This document shows, piece by piece, positions 12,301-26,847 of a stretch of 64,000 bases of DNA. The notes under the pieces were generated by a model. That model saw nothing but the letters and a program-made list of their open reading frames with translations. It had not been told where the DNA came from and did no database searches. The stretch spans positions 682,001-746,000 of the forward strand of contig JAHGAU010000003.1 of assembly GCA_019925105.1 (NCBI GenBank). Direction: 5' to 3'. The stretch comes from Niebla homalea (taxonomy: Eukaryota; Ascomycota; Lecanoromycetes; Lecanorales; Ramalinaceae). The first letter of the stretch is position 1; every line of letters starts with the position of its first letter. The translations under genes were made by a program, and so were the position numbers.

Positions 12301-12449
12301 AAAAAGAGAAAGCTTATAGCGATATTAACCCTTAAGACCAGCCGCTGAATTAAGATTACTATTATAATAAAAAGATTAAAATAAATAACGCTTAACCTTA
12401 AAAAAGATTATTTATATAAATAAAAATTAATAAAAAGAACCCGATGGAT

Positions 12450-15400
12450 ATTAATATTTAATATATTTACGCTTTTAAGGATAATATAATATAATATATA
12501 CGGGGAAATAATTAAAGCTATAATACCGATATTTAAATTTAAAAAAATAAAGGATATTAATATTATAGCGATATAAAAGCCGTTATATAATTTATATATT
12601 TATTTTTTAATTAACCTAAGAGATGGTTTTTATTTAGCTTTTAAGAATAATAAAACGACGTAAATATATTTCTTTATTAATAAGAAATTAAATATAAATA
12701 ATTAAAACGTTATTTATTACGGAAGGAATTTATATATATTCCGGATCGTATAAGAAAGGGATATTAAAAATACTTTAAATATTTATAATACGTATAATCC
12801 GTTACCGGTTAATAAGAAAAAACTTTTTATAATCCTATTATTTAAGGATATTATAATTATATTTAATAAGTACCTCTTAATAAAGGACTTTAATCTTTAT
12901 TACGTTTAATAAAATAAGGACGGTTATATAATTAATTATATTAAATTTAAGAAACTATTAATAATTATTATATAATTTAATTTTATATTATTAACGTTAA
13001 AAAAAACTATTATATAAGAAAGCCGTAAACTTAAGATTATAATTAACTTAATATTTAACTTAGAAAATATTATTAACTTAATTATAATATATAAACCTTA
13101 AAAGGAATTTAAATATAGTTCGGATTATGTTTTAATATAAATGATTTTAAATTAATTTATTAACGTAACTCCGCCTTTACCGTTTAAATAAACGTAAAAA
13201 ACGGTTAAAGAAGCGGAGATATTAATGAAAATAATAAAAATAATATCCTAATTAACGGAGCTTCCCCGGCTTAATAATAAAAAATAAATTAACCATTTTA
13301 TAAAACGGATAATAAAGGCTTTAAATAAAGTAATTAACGTTATAATCTTAATAATAAAGCCGATTTAAAGAGCTAAAACTTATTAAAATAAGGAATATAT
13401 AAAGGTAATTATAAAGGTAAAAGCGCTTATAAAATAAATTATTAAATATCAAAACTGGGAAACGCTTTAACGGTTAAAAGAAGCTTAAAAGGAAAAAAAA
13501 GAATTATCCGGAAGGTTAAGTAAATATACTTCCGGGCTATAATATATAATTCAGCGGTTTCCTTTTATAATATCTGGAAGTTAATAAAATATAATAAAGA
13601 ATAAAGTGAGAAATTTAAACTTATCCTTAAATTTTTACCTTTAAAAAGATTAAATAATACGGTAATAAATACCTTTAACGGCAAAATTAAGGCTCTTAAA
13701 AAGGCGTTTTTTCCCTTATTATTAAAAGTTAATTTAATAAATATTAACGGTATAATATATTTTAAATTAATAATAATAAATAAAATAATAACTTAAAAAA
13801 TAATAATTAAAACGATTAATAAATTAAAGAAAAATAAAGCCTTTAAACTTAACGGTATATTAAATAAGTTCCTATTTATAATAACGTTATTATTCGGAGA
13901 GGTTTTTATCCATTTATTTTAAGCTTACCTCGATATAAGATATTACCCCCGTAAATTTAAGGAGGTTAAAATGATTATCCTTAAGAAGCTGGTTAAGTTA
14001 AATTATTCGGAAATAAAGTTATATAAACCCATAGTACTCCTTTATACGTTAAGGAAAACTTTAAAAACGGTAATTATAAAGATTTTAAATAATTATATAG
14101 AAAAATATAAATTATTCTTTAATTAATAAATAAAAATAAGAAAAGAATAGTTAACGGAAACGGTTCTTAAAGGCTTAATTAATAACGTATATATAATATA
14201 AAACTATAAAAAAAAGTACGTTATAAATCTTCTTTCCTTAAATATTATAAAGGTATTTAATAAAGTAAATTATTAAAGGTTATTATATAATTTACGGAAA
14301 AAAAGGGTTTTACTTTTCTTTATAAATTAAATAGAAAGTTTCTTAAGTAATTAAGTAACGTTAATTAACCTAAAATAAAAGATAAATATAATAAAGCCCA
14401 CGATAATAGGGATTCCTTAGGATTATTTATTTCTTTAATCTTATTTTTATTCTTTAATGGCTTATTTATTAAAAATTTAATAAAGTTAAAATAAAAAATT
14501 TAAATAAAGGGCTTTATTAATAATATTTACCTTTTAACCTATAATACGTCCATTTATATAAACTATTTAAAGCTAAAATAAGCCTATAAAGTCTACTTAT
14601 AATAAATAAAGATATATAGGGCTTAATTTATTCCGTATAAATATAAGTTTATTTATATAATAAGGAATTTAAAGTTATACGATATAATAACTATAGTAAA
14701 CTTAAGTAATATAACGATAAAACCGGAAGTTAATATTAAAGTATTCGGTTTATAAGTTAATAAAAAACTAGATTAAAAAAATTATATAAAAAAGGTCTAA
14801 AAGAAAATAATTTTATAAAAAAAAGGCCTTATTTACCTTATAGCGTTAACCTAAGGAGCTATTTTATAAAAGGCTAAAACCGTTTATTAAACGGTTATAA
14901 AATTTATAATAAAGTATACGGTAGCTATTTAATACGTATTTAAGGGTACGCTTAAATATAGGAAAAAGCCCGTCCGGCAACTATAGAAGGTTTAAAATTA
15001 ATACTTAAGAGTAATAAGTAAAATATATAAAACGACTTTTATTTTAATATTAGAATTTAAGGTCTTTATATTACCAATAAAGCTGACCTTAAATTAAATA
15101 ATCACCTAAACGAGTCTTAAAAAAGGTATGAACTTAATTACGTTAATAAAAAATAAACGTATTCACCAGAACTATAAAAGGCCTTAAATAAAAAAGCGCA
15201 GGAAAAAGATACTTATTTTTTTTTATAGAAATTAAATTAGAATAAATTAAAAAAAAGATTAATTTAATTTACGTTTAAGAAGTTAACATAAAAGTATATA
15301 AACTTTTACTTAAAGTGAAAATAATAGAAAAGAAAAAGGCCGTAAAAATAAAGTTAGCGGTAATTACCCTATAAATTAAAAAGAGGTAAATAAAATATTA

Positions 15401-15850
15401 ACGTAAATATAGAGAATCGATCCCTTAAGGGTAATAGTACCCGGCGTTAAATAGCGATAAGGTTATTAATAAGTATTTCCGGCGTTACGGGATTATAAGG
15501 AAAAATAATAATACGTTAATAATTTAACTCCGGACAGATAAAAATAGCTTAACCTATTTTTTTTTTATTATATATACCGGTAACCGGATTAACGTTAATT
15601 ACGAATATAAATAACGAAAACAGGACGCTATATACGTATTAATCTTTTATTTATTATTTAAGGAGTTTAAACCGGGATTAATTAAAAAGGTAAGGATTAA
15701 CGATTATCGCTAAATATTTATTAATAAAAAGGGTATTAAAGCGGCCGCCAAATTCATAATAACTATAAGCTTATTATTATAGTTTAACCTAATTAAGGAA
15801 ATAAAGGAAATAATTGAAAATTTAATTAAGAAACCTCGCCGTTAACCCGG
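12450..15850 (+). pseudogene. LINE A ORF2 remnant: endonuclease and reverse transcriptase
   Basis: Read-through translation gives an AP-endonuclease block with IKDFNLYY (usual GDFNLHH) near 12,880. The RT part opens with IILKKLVKLNYSEIKLYKPIVLL near 13,975 (family pattern ILKKPGKxDYSxxKSYRPIALL). A GFINNIYLLTY block near 14,510 corresponds to the catalytic F-x-D-D, with both Asp changed to Asn. A C-terminal block near 15,470-15,850 is shared with LINEs C and D. The element would nick DNA and prime reverse transcription on target DNA if intact, but here it is dead. Confidence 0.85.
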
Positions 15851-16334
15851 GGGCAGAAAGTAATAGCAGGAAAATTATACTTAATAAGGGGTTAAAAGGG
15901 CTATAAATACCGGGACGGTATAAAAAACGATATTATATCGGTTAATAGAATTATATAAATAAAATAATAATAATATATATATTAATAAAGATATTTAATA
16001 ATATAATTAGAATTTTAAAATTTTAACATTAAATAAACTTATAAAATAACGGAAAAGCAATAGGTTTAAGGGTAACCCTTAAGTAAATTTAGTCGTAATA
16101 TTATAAGTTTTCTTAAAAAAAACGTATAAATAAATTCTTATTCTTTAAATAGTTATAAATACTTTTAACCCTTAAAACGTAAATAAAAGCTGGGTGGATA
16201 CCGGTTTTTATTCTTAACGTTATAGATATCAGGTTTTTTACGGTTATTAATAAGGCTAAATGGCCGAGTATTAGGGAACGCCGGAATTAACTTAGCTAGA
16301 TCCGTAGTATAAATCAATCAATCAATCAATCAAT

Positions 16335-19300
16335 ATTATAATAAGGAGAAATAAAATTTTTATATTACCGTTATATAAAAGGAAGAAAAGTTAAACGAAA
16401 TAATTTATTAAGTTAAGCTTTATAAAGTAAAGCTTTATAAATAATTTATTTATTTCAATAAATAAATATTAAAGGTTCGTTCTATAAACTCTTAAAGTAT
16501 ATATAAATCGCTATTAAACCGTATAATACGGATTAAAATATTTTATCTGATTATTATTAATTATAAGTTTATATTGCCGGATATTTATAAACGAATTATA
16601 AATAAAACTTAAATTAAAAGTTTAAAGAAAAAATCCTATAATCATATTAAAGTCTTTATATTCCTTAAATATAAAAATAAGAATATTAAGGAGCTTTAAA
16701 AATAAATTAAAAATACTTTTACGGTTTTCTTTTTAAACTTTAATTATAATACGGATTACGTCCGTATTATATAAGCTTTATTTTCCTTAAAAGGTAAAAT
16801 TAAGGGTTTATAAATATATTATAAACGTAAGCTTAAACTTAATTCTACGTTAACTTAAAAAAAATTTATTAAATTCCTGGGTTCCTTAATATTAAATTTT
16901 ATTAATAAAAAGATAGAAGTTTAACTTTAATATATAAGCTTAAAATAAAATAAAAAACAATTAATTTATAACTTTAATATATAAATAATATCCTTAAAAA
17001 GTTAATTCTTAAAGTATATAAAAAAATAATGAATTATTTATTTATTTTATAAGTTTAAAAAACAATTACGCTATACAATAATATAAACGTTAAACGGAAT
17101 TCCTTCTATATATAATAAAATTATTATATATATAAATTATTTTAAATTTAATAATATAACCGCTTATTCTTTATAAAAAAAAAATAAAAAGAAAACTATT
17201 AAGAATAAATCTTTAAGGAAAAAATTTAAACCCTTTATAAGTCGGCCATTAAATTAAGGCTTTTTATAAGGTTAACGAACGGACCTTTCCGATATAATAT
17301 ATTATTATTATTAAATAAAGGAATATAAGAAATTAAGTTATCCGTTATTTAAAAAGGAATAGAAAGTGGTCGGATCCGCTTTATATATAAAGAAGGAGAA
17401 TAATTTAGGAAACGTTAACCCCGCGATAAAAACTCTATCGGAACGCGGAAATTATAATTATTAATCTCGGAAAAGGTTATTATTAATAAGGGTTAAATAT
17501 TTTTTAATAATATTAAGAAAAAGAATATAGAAATTTATTTTAATACGGGGATGAAGATTAATATAATTAATTAAAACTTTATAATAAAAAAAAACTTACC
17601 TTATATTTAAAACGTAATTTTATTAAAGTTTATTTAAATAAATAATAATAATATATTTTATTACGGCGTTTACTTATTAAAGCTTTATACATATAATAAT
17701 TAAGGGTAACCGGGAATAATAAAGACTATTATATATATAATAAATAAATAAAGTCCGCCGATAACCTTAAAGATATTAAGTTTAATTAATTTAAGAATTA
17801 AATCAAACTTTAAGGAAAAAAGGTAATACTTTAAGGTTAATAAGTAAACTTTTTAAATCGATAAGTTATATATATTTACGGTAATATTAAAAAAAAAGCC
17901 AATAATATATACCTTAATAATTATAAACCCGTTATTTAAAAATTAGGTTAACTTAAAAACGGTTAAAAGTTATACGGGCTATAACTTAATTATAAAAGGA
18001 CCGTCCTTACTAACCGAGTTATCTAAATATATAAACGTCTTTTTAATAAAAAAGCCGGTAAGCTCCTTACGTATATAAAATATAATTACGTAATTAAAAC
18101 CATTATTAAACCGCCATATAAACCTTTATATAATTTATTTAATATAAAGTTAACGGTTTTCTAAGTTTACTTAAATAAAGTATTAATAAAAAGGTAAATA
18201 CGGTATTTTATTAATTTTACGGATTTACCGATCCTCTTTATATTTAAGAAAAATGGAGGTTTACGCCTTTACGTAAATTATTAAAATATAATAAAATAAC
18301 GGTTAAGAATTATTACTTTTTACTTTTAATTAATAAAACTTTAAATTAACTTTATAAAATAAAAAGGTTTATGAAACTTAATTTTAAGGATGTTTATTAT
18401 TATATACGGATTAAAATAAATAATAAATAAAAAATTACATTCCGGATATATTATGGTTATTTTAAATATATAATTATATTATTCGGGTTAATAAATATAT
18501 TAATAACTTTTTAAACTTATATTAATAAGTTATTAACCGGTATTATTAATAAATTTTATATTATATACTTAAATAATATTTAAATTTTTTTACGTATTAA
18601 AAACGAATATTTAACGTATATAAAATAAATCTTAAAATAACTTTAAAAGTTTAAACTCTTTATAAGTTTTAAAAAATATAAGTTTTTTATTATTAAAATA
18701 AAATTTTTAAGATTTATAATATTAATTATAAACGTAACGATAAATAAAAATAAAGTAAATATAATTATATTATAATTTAAGTTTAAGTCCTTTTATAACG
18801 TATAGATTTTCTTTAATTTTATTAACTTCTTTAAGCGTTTTATTTATTATTATTTTATAAAAATAACTCCTTTAATAGAGTTATTAAAAGGGAATATAAA
18901 AGGTATAAAGTACGGCCCGTTTACGTAACCTTTAATAATAGAACGGACGTTTAAAAAACTAAATAAAACGTTCTTTAATATCCTAATTTTATATTACTTT
19001 AATTTAAACCTTTAAATTAAAGTTAAAATAAATACGTTTAACTTTAACCTTATAAATATATTATTTTAATTATATTAAAATGAATAATAATAATTTATTA
19101 CTTTTTAATCCCGTAAAATAACGGACGTAAAACGTAATTATAAAACCTATAATTAAGAATTATTAATAATTATCGTAACTTTTAAGTAATAACGTTATTA
19201 TTTTAAAAGTAATTTTTATATAATTAAAATATTAACCGATTATAATAATTTAAAAGGTTTTATAAAGGTTATTATTTTAAACGGTAAATAAATATAATAA

Positions 19301-22300
19301 GTAATAAAATTAACTTTATTTAACTTTATTATTAAGTATTAATCGGGTATTTTTAATCCGGCGGATACGCTTAATTAACGATTTAATTACGTATTTATTA
19401 ATATATTAATATTAAAGTTATTATTTACGTTATAAAAGAAATTAACGATTATAAAAGGTTTAATTAACTTTATATTCCGAAAGATCTTAAAAATCTATAA
19501 ATAAACCTTAATTAATTAAGGTAAAGCGGTATAAAAACGTAAAAATAACGTATATAAACCGTTAATAATTATTCCTTTTTTAAAAAAAACGATTTAAAAT
19601 TTAATAATTAATATTATTTAAAAAATATACTTAAGATTAATATATTATATAATACGTAAGGACCCTTAAACTCTAAAAAGGGTAATATTACGGGTATATA
19701 GGCTATACGTATTTATAACGTAATTAAGGAATAGTTTAATTTTATTATTAAAATTATTAATTATAAATAATTTATTTTACGTACCGTTATTTAAGTTATA
19801 ATAATATATAAAATGGTATATAATTCTGAGATTAAATTTATAATAAAACTTATTAAGGTATTTTAAATTAAAGATATCTTTATTTTAAACCGTAAAAGCG
19901 TTAAATTTATAAATAAAATACTTAAGAAAACCGGCGAATAAATATTTAATTTAATTAGTCTTTTAAGATATAATAAATACTTATATATCCCTATTAAAAA
20001 AACTATATAAGAAAAGTTATTAAAACGATATTATAATGACCCCGCCTTAAAATACTTTGAAAGTAACCGTATTAAAAAAGTCCTTAATAAATTTTATATT
20101 TAAGAAAATATAAATATAAATACTAAATTATACGTTAATTTATATAATATTTATTAAAGAGTTAAAGCTTTTAAATATAAGCCTTATAATAAATTAAATA
20201 GTTTATTAATACCGTTATATCTTTTTTAAGAAATTATTATGGATTTTATTATAAATTTATTACTTAATAAGTAATAAAATTATATATATAATATAATCTT
20301 AATTATAATCGATCGTTTAATTTAAGAATTAAGATTATTTCCCGTAATTAAGAAAATTATTACTTTTAAGTTAATTAAACTTCTCTTTTAATATATATTT
20401 TAAGAGTATAAAATTCTTAAGGATATTATAACCGATTAAGGCTTACTTTTTACGAATTCTTATTAATTTAAGGTATATAATGTAATATATACGCTCCGTA
20501 AATTAAGTATTTCCTTTTATTTTTAAACGGATAATTAAATAGAACGGTAAAATTAAACTTTTAAATATTACCTTAAAACGTATTATTATAAGAATTAAAA
20601 CAATTAAGCTTTAATATTAAAGATTATAAACTTTATTTATTTTATAAGTAATAATATTATAATTAATAAACCTTTATCGGAAGCCTTAATAAGGTACCTT
20701 TTAATATTTTAAAAGTGGGTTAACAATAAGTTAAATAAAATAAAAGTCCCAATTATAATTAAAAAAGTTAAAAAGCTATTAACGGTTTAAAACGATATAA
20801 TAAAATATTAATAACGTATTAAAAAAGCGGAGATAAAGTCTTATAATTATAAGTATAAAGCTTAAAAGTATAAAATTAAAGATATAATTATATTATTTAT
20901 AAAAAATATTAAATAAAAACGATTAAATAAAAATTTTTTATATAAATTTATAAGCTTATTTACGGTTTTTAAGTTAATCGGATATTAAGTATACCGCTTA
21001 ACTTTATTATTTATTTATAGGATATATAATATATTTTACGTATCCTTATTTAAACCGTATAAAAAGTAACTTAAGGTTAAAAATAATTATTTATTATTAA
21101 ATTTTATCGATAATAAATTAAAATAAAAGATTAAAAGATTATTTAACCGTAATAAAATTAATAAGGAATTATATTATAAAATTAAATAAAAAGGGTTTTT
21201 GATTATTTATAATAAGTAAATTTTAATAAAGAATTTAAAGTATATAAAAAAGTTATGTAATATATTTAATAAAAAGTATAAATAATTATAATATAAAATA
21301 TAAGACGTATAATTTAAATATAAAATATTTAATTTTATTATAAGAATAAGCCTTAATATAAATATAAAAGTATTATTACCTATATATATATATTAAGTAT
21401 TATTAATTTATAATCCTTTAAACTTATTATCTTTTATATTCCCCTATTATAATTTACTTATTATTTATTTAAACCCTATATAAGAATTAATACTTAAACT
21501 TATAATCTCTTTATGGTAAAAACGTATTTTAATTAATTAAGTAACTTATTATATTATACGACGTAGAGTAAGCGTATTTAAGAAGTTATTATTTTATAAA
21601 ACGGCTTATAATTAAAGGCTCATTAATACTTTTAAGTATGAACGCTTATAACCCGTTAAAAAGCCGTAAGGGGTCCAACGTAATATAAAGAAATCGGGCT
21701 GTAATAAGCTTATTAAAGGAATAACGGAAGATATTAAAGAAAACTTAAAATTAATTAATAAACGTAAGGTTTATATAATAAACGTTAAAAACGGATAAAA
21801 TATTAAAAGAATAAAAGTACGTTATACGGGCGACCCGCCGGCATTTATAGCGGATAAGTTACGTTTAAAAAAGGAATTCTTATATATTAATCGCTTAAAT
21901 TCTATATTAAAATCCGGAAATTAAAGTAAATTAAACTTAAGTTATAATGTAATTAATAACGTATAAACTATAATAAAAATACGTTTATATTAAAGTAATT
22001 TAAATTAATTAGTTATTTAAATATAAAAGCTATATAATTAATATTATTAATTATATTACGCTTATATTTAATTAATATCGATATTTTAATTATAAGAATT
22101 TTATATAATATTTAATAAAGTTTATTCATATATTCTTATATTATTTTTTATTTTCCTTAAGTATTAAAGTAAATTAACGGCGGTATAAAAATATATAATT
22201 TATTTAAACGTTTAACTTAAATAAAATTTAAATATATATTTAATTTATATAACGGTTACGTTATATAAAAATAATAAAGTTAAAGGCGTATAATTTCGTA

Positions 22301-22868
22301 TAACGTTTTTTTAACTAAATAACGGGAATACTTTATTAATTTTAACTTTTTTTTATCGATCTTAATATTATATAACTTATATAAAAATTCATAAAGGTAA
22401 TAAGTATATCGTAAATAATACTTTTCGTTAAGTATTACTTATATAGTATAAGTAAACTTTATAAATAATTTATTTAATAATTATAAAGATAACTTAACCG
22501 GAAATTAAATAAATTAAAAAAAAATTATTAATAAATAATTTTAATATAATTATATAACTTAAATATAAGTTAATTACGACTTAAATATTATTATACGGTA
22601 AAAAGAATAAAATATACGTTTAAAAAAGTATATATATTATTATAAGTTTAAAGTATTTTTATTTATAAATATAAAGATTTTTATTAAATAATATTAATAT
22701 TATTAACGTTAAAAGTTAAGTAAATACGTTATATACCCGTATTGTAAAGCTTATAGACTCTTTTCCTTTTTTTTCTTATTAGGTTTTTTAAAGGTTTTTA
22801 ATAAGTTACTTTAAAATTATAATTAAAAGTTATAGCTTTAAAGATAAAATATTAAGGAAAGGAAATAT
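16335..22868 (+). pseudogene. Inner Gypsy gag-pol remnant
   Basis: Plus-strand read-through gives a protease-like YFNTGMKINII near 17,535-17,570 (Asp of D-T-G now Asn). The RT has a GGLRLYVNYQN block near 18,240 (family GGLRxCVDYRxLN) and the catalytic YLNNI at 18566-18580, where both Asp of YLDDI are Asn. The integrase covers about 20,000-20,620, with IIMDFI near 20,235 (catalytic Asp retained), an IITD-GLLF block near 20,430 and an STSFHPQTDGQTER-like block near 20,510. RIP stops occur throughout. It may be followed by a chromodomain-like tail, which I could not verify. Confidence 0.88.
22854..22865 (+). other. Inner Gypsy polypurine tract
   Basis: AAGGAAAGGAAA lies within a few bases of the 3' LTR start at 22869. 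Confidence 0.7.
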
Positions 22869-23079
22869 TATTATAATAGGAAATAATATAAAGGTTAATA
22901 CTTACCTCGTAACCTTAGCGTAACTAAGTTATAGGAATACTTAATACCTATCCTTCCTACTTTTCCTTTTACTTCTTCAGCAATTAATCTACTTACTAAA
23001 TATACCATTTATTAAGGCTATATACACATTTCACATTACCATACTACCCTCAAGCTTCAGGCATACGTCTGGCTTAACA
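22869..23079 (+). repeat. Inner Gypsy 3' LTR
   Basis: 211 bp. The last 100 bp retain many CpA/TpG (for example around 22,975-23,079), while the first half is converted, so RIP density falls sharply within this LTR. Confidence 0.95.
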
Positions 23080-23913
23080 GTAATAAATATAGTCATACCC
23101 GTTTAATTATACGAAAGGGTAATAAAAGGTATATTTTAAATATAGAAAACGAAAGACTTTAATTATTGGATACCGGGAACGTAATTACGTAAATACGTAA
23201 TCCCGTTTCCCTTTAAGAATCTATTAATTAATACCCTAAATATTAAAGTAACGTAATTAAGGATATAATCGTTAAAGTTTTAAAGCTTAACGATAATAAC
23301 CTTTTATTAAAATAAGAAATTAACCAGGTAAAGTTTATAATTATAAACTTAAAAATTAAGCTTAATACCGTTAAAAAATCTTAAAGTTAAATAAAGGATA
23401 CTTTTATCCGTATCCGTTATATAAAAATAAATTATTAACGTAAAATTAAGGATATTTATATAAAGAATTCTTAATTAAGGGTTAAGATTATTTAACTTTA
23501 ATAAAACCTTAAAATAATAAGAAACTTAAATAACTTAAAAAAAGTTATTATTTTACTTAAAACCGTTATTAAAATAAAGAAAATATTTCCGGGGTTAATA
23601 TATATTTATTTATATAAACGGTACCGGGAACGAATAAACGATATTTAGACCCCGGAGAATTTAAAAGTATTAAAACCGATTAAAATTAAGATATATAAAG
23701 ATTTTATTTTAAAGTAAAATTTTAATTAAAATATTATGATTCCTTATTAAAAGAATAAAAATTAAATATAAATAAAACTATTATAAGGATTCCGTTTTTT
23801 AAGTTATAGAAGTTTATACTTTAAATGATTCTCCGGATCCCTATTTAATAACGGAGGAAATCTTAAATAATTTATATAGTATATTCGGTAAATATAATAA
23901 GTTTATGATGAAA
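23080..23913 (+). other. Outer Gypsy internal piece
   Basis: AT-rich interior of the outer Gypsy between the inner Gypsy and LINE B. It probably contains gag coding remnants on the plus strand, but no motif is secure. Confidence 0.5.
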
Positions 23914-26684
23914 ATGGCGACGAATAAAGGGACCCTAGAGGTTTAAAACGATACGTATACGTATAGTTTTCATAATAATAAAGGAAATATATTAAGTACG
24001 ATAAGTAAAAGCGGCATAATAATAAAGAATAAAGTAATAAACGGGTAAATAACCTATATTAATAAAAACGGTAATAATATATAGAAATAATATAATAATA
24101 ATAAGCCAGATAACGCTTAAAATCAATAAAGGAATTAAGGTTAATAAAATATATATATTAAGGCGCGTAAAACGCGTAATAATAATGCGGAAATAATAGG
24201 TAAATAAGGGGGTAAAAAGGCCGGTATAATATTAATAGCGAGGGATACGGGCGGGGGGAAAAGGCAGGAAAACCGTAATAAAAGTATTATTAAGGATATA
24301 TAAAAAAGAAATAAAATTAATAAGGAGGATAGGATTTTAAAGGATTAAAAATAAAAAACGGAAACGATATATCGCCCAATAAATAAGGGCGAAAAGGTAA
24401 TAAGGGAAATAATAAAGGCCTTAAATCGACTTTTTACGGTAAAATAAAAGGATATTACGTTAAAGACTTAACCGATATTATAGATTAAGTTAAAAAGCGT
24501 AAAAAATTTTTATATAAAAATAAAAATAAAATTAAAGGAAACGGAGCGATTATAAAGCTTTTAAGGGGCGGTAGTAAAAACGTTAATAAAAAGTAAAGAA
24601 AGCGGCTTAAGGTTAAGTATATAAAATAAGGGTATAAAAATGGTAACTTTTTAAGTGAAAGAAAGTTAAGCGATAAAAGTAATAAAAAAAGTATTTATAA
24701 TAAAAAATAAAAGGATAACGGAAAAGAAAACGGCTGTATTGGAAAAAACAAGGATAATAACGGTCCGTTTATTTAATAATAAGGAAAAAAATATAGTTAT
24801 AAAAATAAACCCATTATAATTAATAAAGGCTTTTAAAATAATAACGGAATCATAAATAAAATAGATTATCGTAATATATAAATTATAAAATAAAAATATT
24901 CTTTTTAATATAACGGTTTTAAAGGTAAAAGAAAATTTTAAAAAATTTAAAGCTTAAATTAATAAAAGAAAGTATAAGTTAATTAAGGTTTTAAGGTAAT
25001 TATTTACCGTTATAATAAATAAAATATACTTATTATATTTTATAAAAATTAAGAAAAAAGCTACGTTAAAAAGTATAGAAAGAAAAATACGGTTTTTTAT
25101 TTAAAGCTTAAGATTATTAATTATAAGCTTTTTCCAGTAATAAAAAGACTTAACTTTTTAAAATATATAAAAAGGTATTTTATTATTATATTAAATATAA
25201 CGTTAATAAAGATATATAATAATATTTTAAATGAAGGGATTATTAAAAAGGGATTTCTTAGAATAATTTAATTATAAAATAAAACGGCGGATATTTATTA
25301 ATATTTTAAATATTAATATTATAAATATATTATTATAAAGTACTTTAATATTATAAAATATATAGTTTACGTTAAGGGTTATAATATTTATAAATATATA
25401 AAGTTAATAATTAAAAAGCTTATAAAAAGTATATTTAAATACGTTACGTATAATAAGGAAGGATATTTAATATAAGATTCTAAATATATAATAAAAGTTA
25501 AGGAGATTAAATATAAAAAAACTTAAATAACCGCGAAAATCTAACGATATAATATATATAAGATTAATTTAACGGGCCAATTAAAGGTAACCTTAAAATA
25601 TAGGGTTAATTAATTAAATAATAAAGGGTAAATAACGGTAATAAATAAAGTAAAGAAAAGGAAATTCTTTATAATTTTAATTTTAAAAGCCGGCCGTTTT
25701 ATGTTTTTAATAATAATTAAGAAGGTATTAAGTTAAAAAATATTCGGTTTTAATAAAAAATCCGGAATTTAAACGGGTATAAAAAAGGGAGCCTTTATAA
25801 AGGTTAATATATAATATATTAACGCTTTTAAGAATAATATAATATAACGTTTATAATAAAAAAATTAAAATAATAATACCGATATTTAAATTTAAAAAAG
25901 TTAAAGACGTTAATATTATAATAATATAAAAATTACTATATAACTTATATATATATTTATTTATTAACCCGGGGGAGGGGTTTTATTTAACCTTTAAAGT
26001 AAATAAAATAATTAAAATATATTTCTTTATAAGTAAACGGTTTAACGTAAATAATTAAGATATTACTTATTATAATAAAAAATTTTATATATTCTATATT
26101 ATAAAGGAAAAGGACTTAAAGGGTAATTTTAATATTTATAACGTATATAACCCGTTACCGGTTAATAAAAAAAGACTTTTTATAATATTATTACTTAAAG
26201 AAATCTTAATTATTTTAAATAAATATATATTACTTAAAAACTTTAATTTATATTATTATATATAGAATAAGGAAGAACGTACGATAAACTATATTAAATT
26301 AAATAACTTATTAATAATTACCGTTTAAGTTAATTTCTTATTATTAATATTATAAAAGATTATTACGTAAAAGAATTAAAAGTTTAAAACGACGATTAAC
26401 TTAACCCTTAATATAAAAAACGTTGTTAACGCGGTTATAATATATAAGTTGTAAAACGACTTAAAATATAGCTCGGATTATATATTAATATAAATAATTT
26501 TAAATTAAACCGTTAATATAACCTTATTATTATTAATAAAGAAAGTATAAAAAACGGTTAACAAAGTAAAGGTTTATATAAAAACGGAAAAAATAATAAT
26601 ATAATTTACGGATTTCCCTTAATTAAATAATAAAGACCGGATCGATTTTTTTATAAAGTGAATAATAAAAATATTAAATAAAGT

Positions 26685-26847
26685 TGTTAGGGAACTGATG
26701 TATGAGGTCTAGCTATGAACGGAATAATAGCTATGGTGGTGTCTATGGTACAGGATGCACCCACCATATAAGTGTGGGTGCCAAGGAGCTAGTACTTATA
26801 GGGCAAGTAGGCCGAGCCTGGGAGCAAGGCCTGCTGGAACCATAATA
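26685..26847 (-). repeat. T2 LTR, left copy
   Basis: 163 bp with less RIP than the right copy. It shares a run from ACAGGATGCACCCACCAT to CTGCTGGAACCAT with 28027-28189. Confidence 0.93.

Larger units (their letters stand above)
10565..16334 (+). mobile_element. LINE A, full-length Tad1-like non-LTR retrotransposon (5.77 kb)
   Basis: It begins exactly at ATGGCGACGAAC and ends in (AATC)n. The TSD is ATTATAATAAGGGGAGAAA (10546-10564), repeated as ATTATAATAAGGAGAAA (16335-16351). ORF1 comes first. ORF2 follows with an AP-endonuclease, a reverse transcriptase and a distal region ending in a conserved C-terminal block near 15,470-15,850. Heavy RIP interrupts all frames. Length and order agree with Tad1-clade LINEs of ascomycetes; the clade is inferred from layout and motif style, not from a tree. 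Confidence 0.92.
9900..23079 (+). mobile_element. Inner Ty3/Gypsy retrotransposon containing LINE A
   Basis: LTRs of 211 bp (9900-10110 and 22869-23079) align without gaps and have the perfect TSD GTAAT at 9895-9899 and 23080-23084. Without LINE A and its target duplication the element is about 7.4 kb. Plus-strand domains in order are protease, RT, RNase H and integrase. It was inserted into the 5' part of the outer Gypsy and later received LINE A about 450 bp inside its own 5' LTR. Confidence 0.95.
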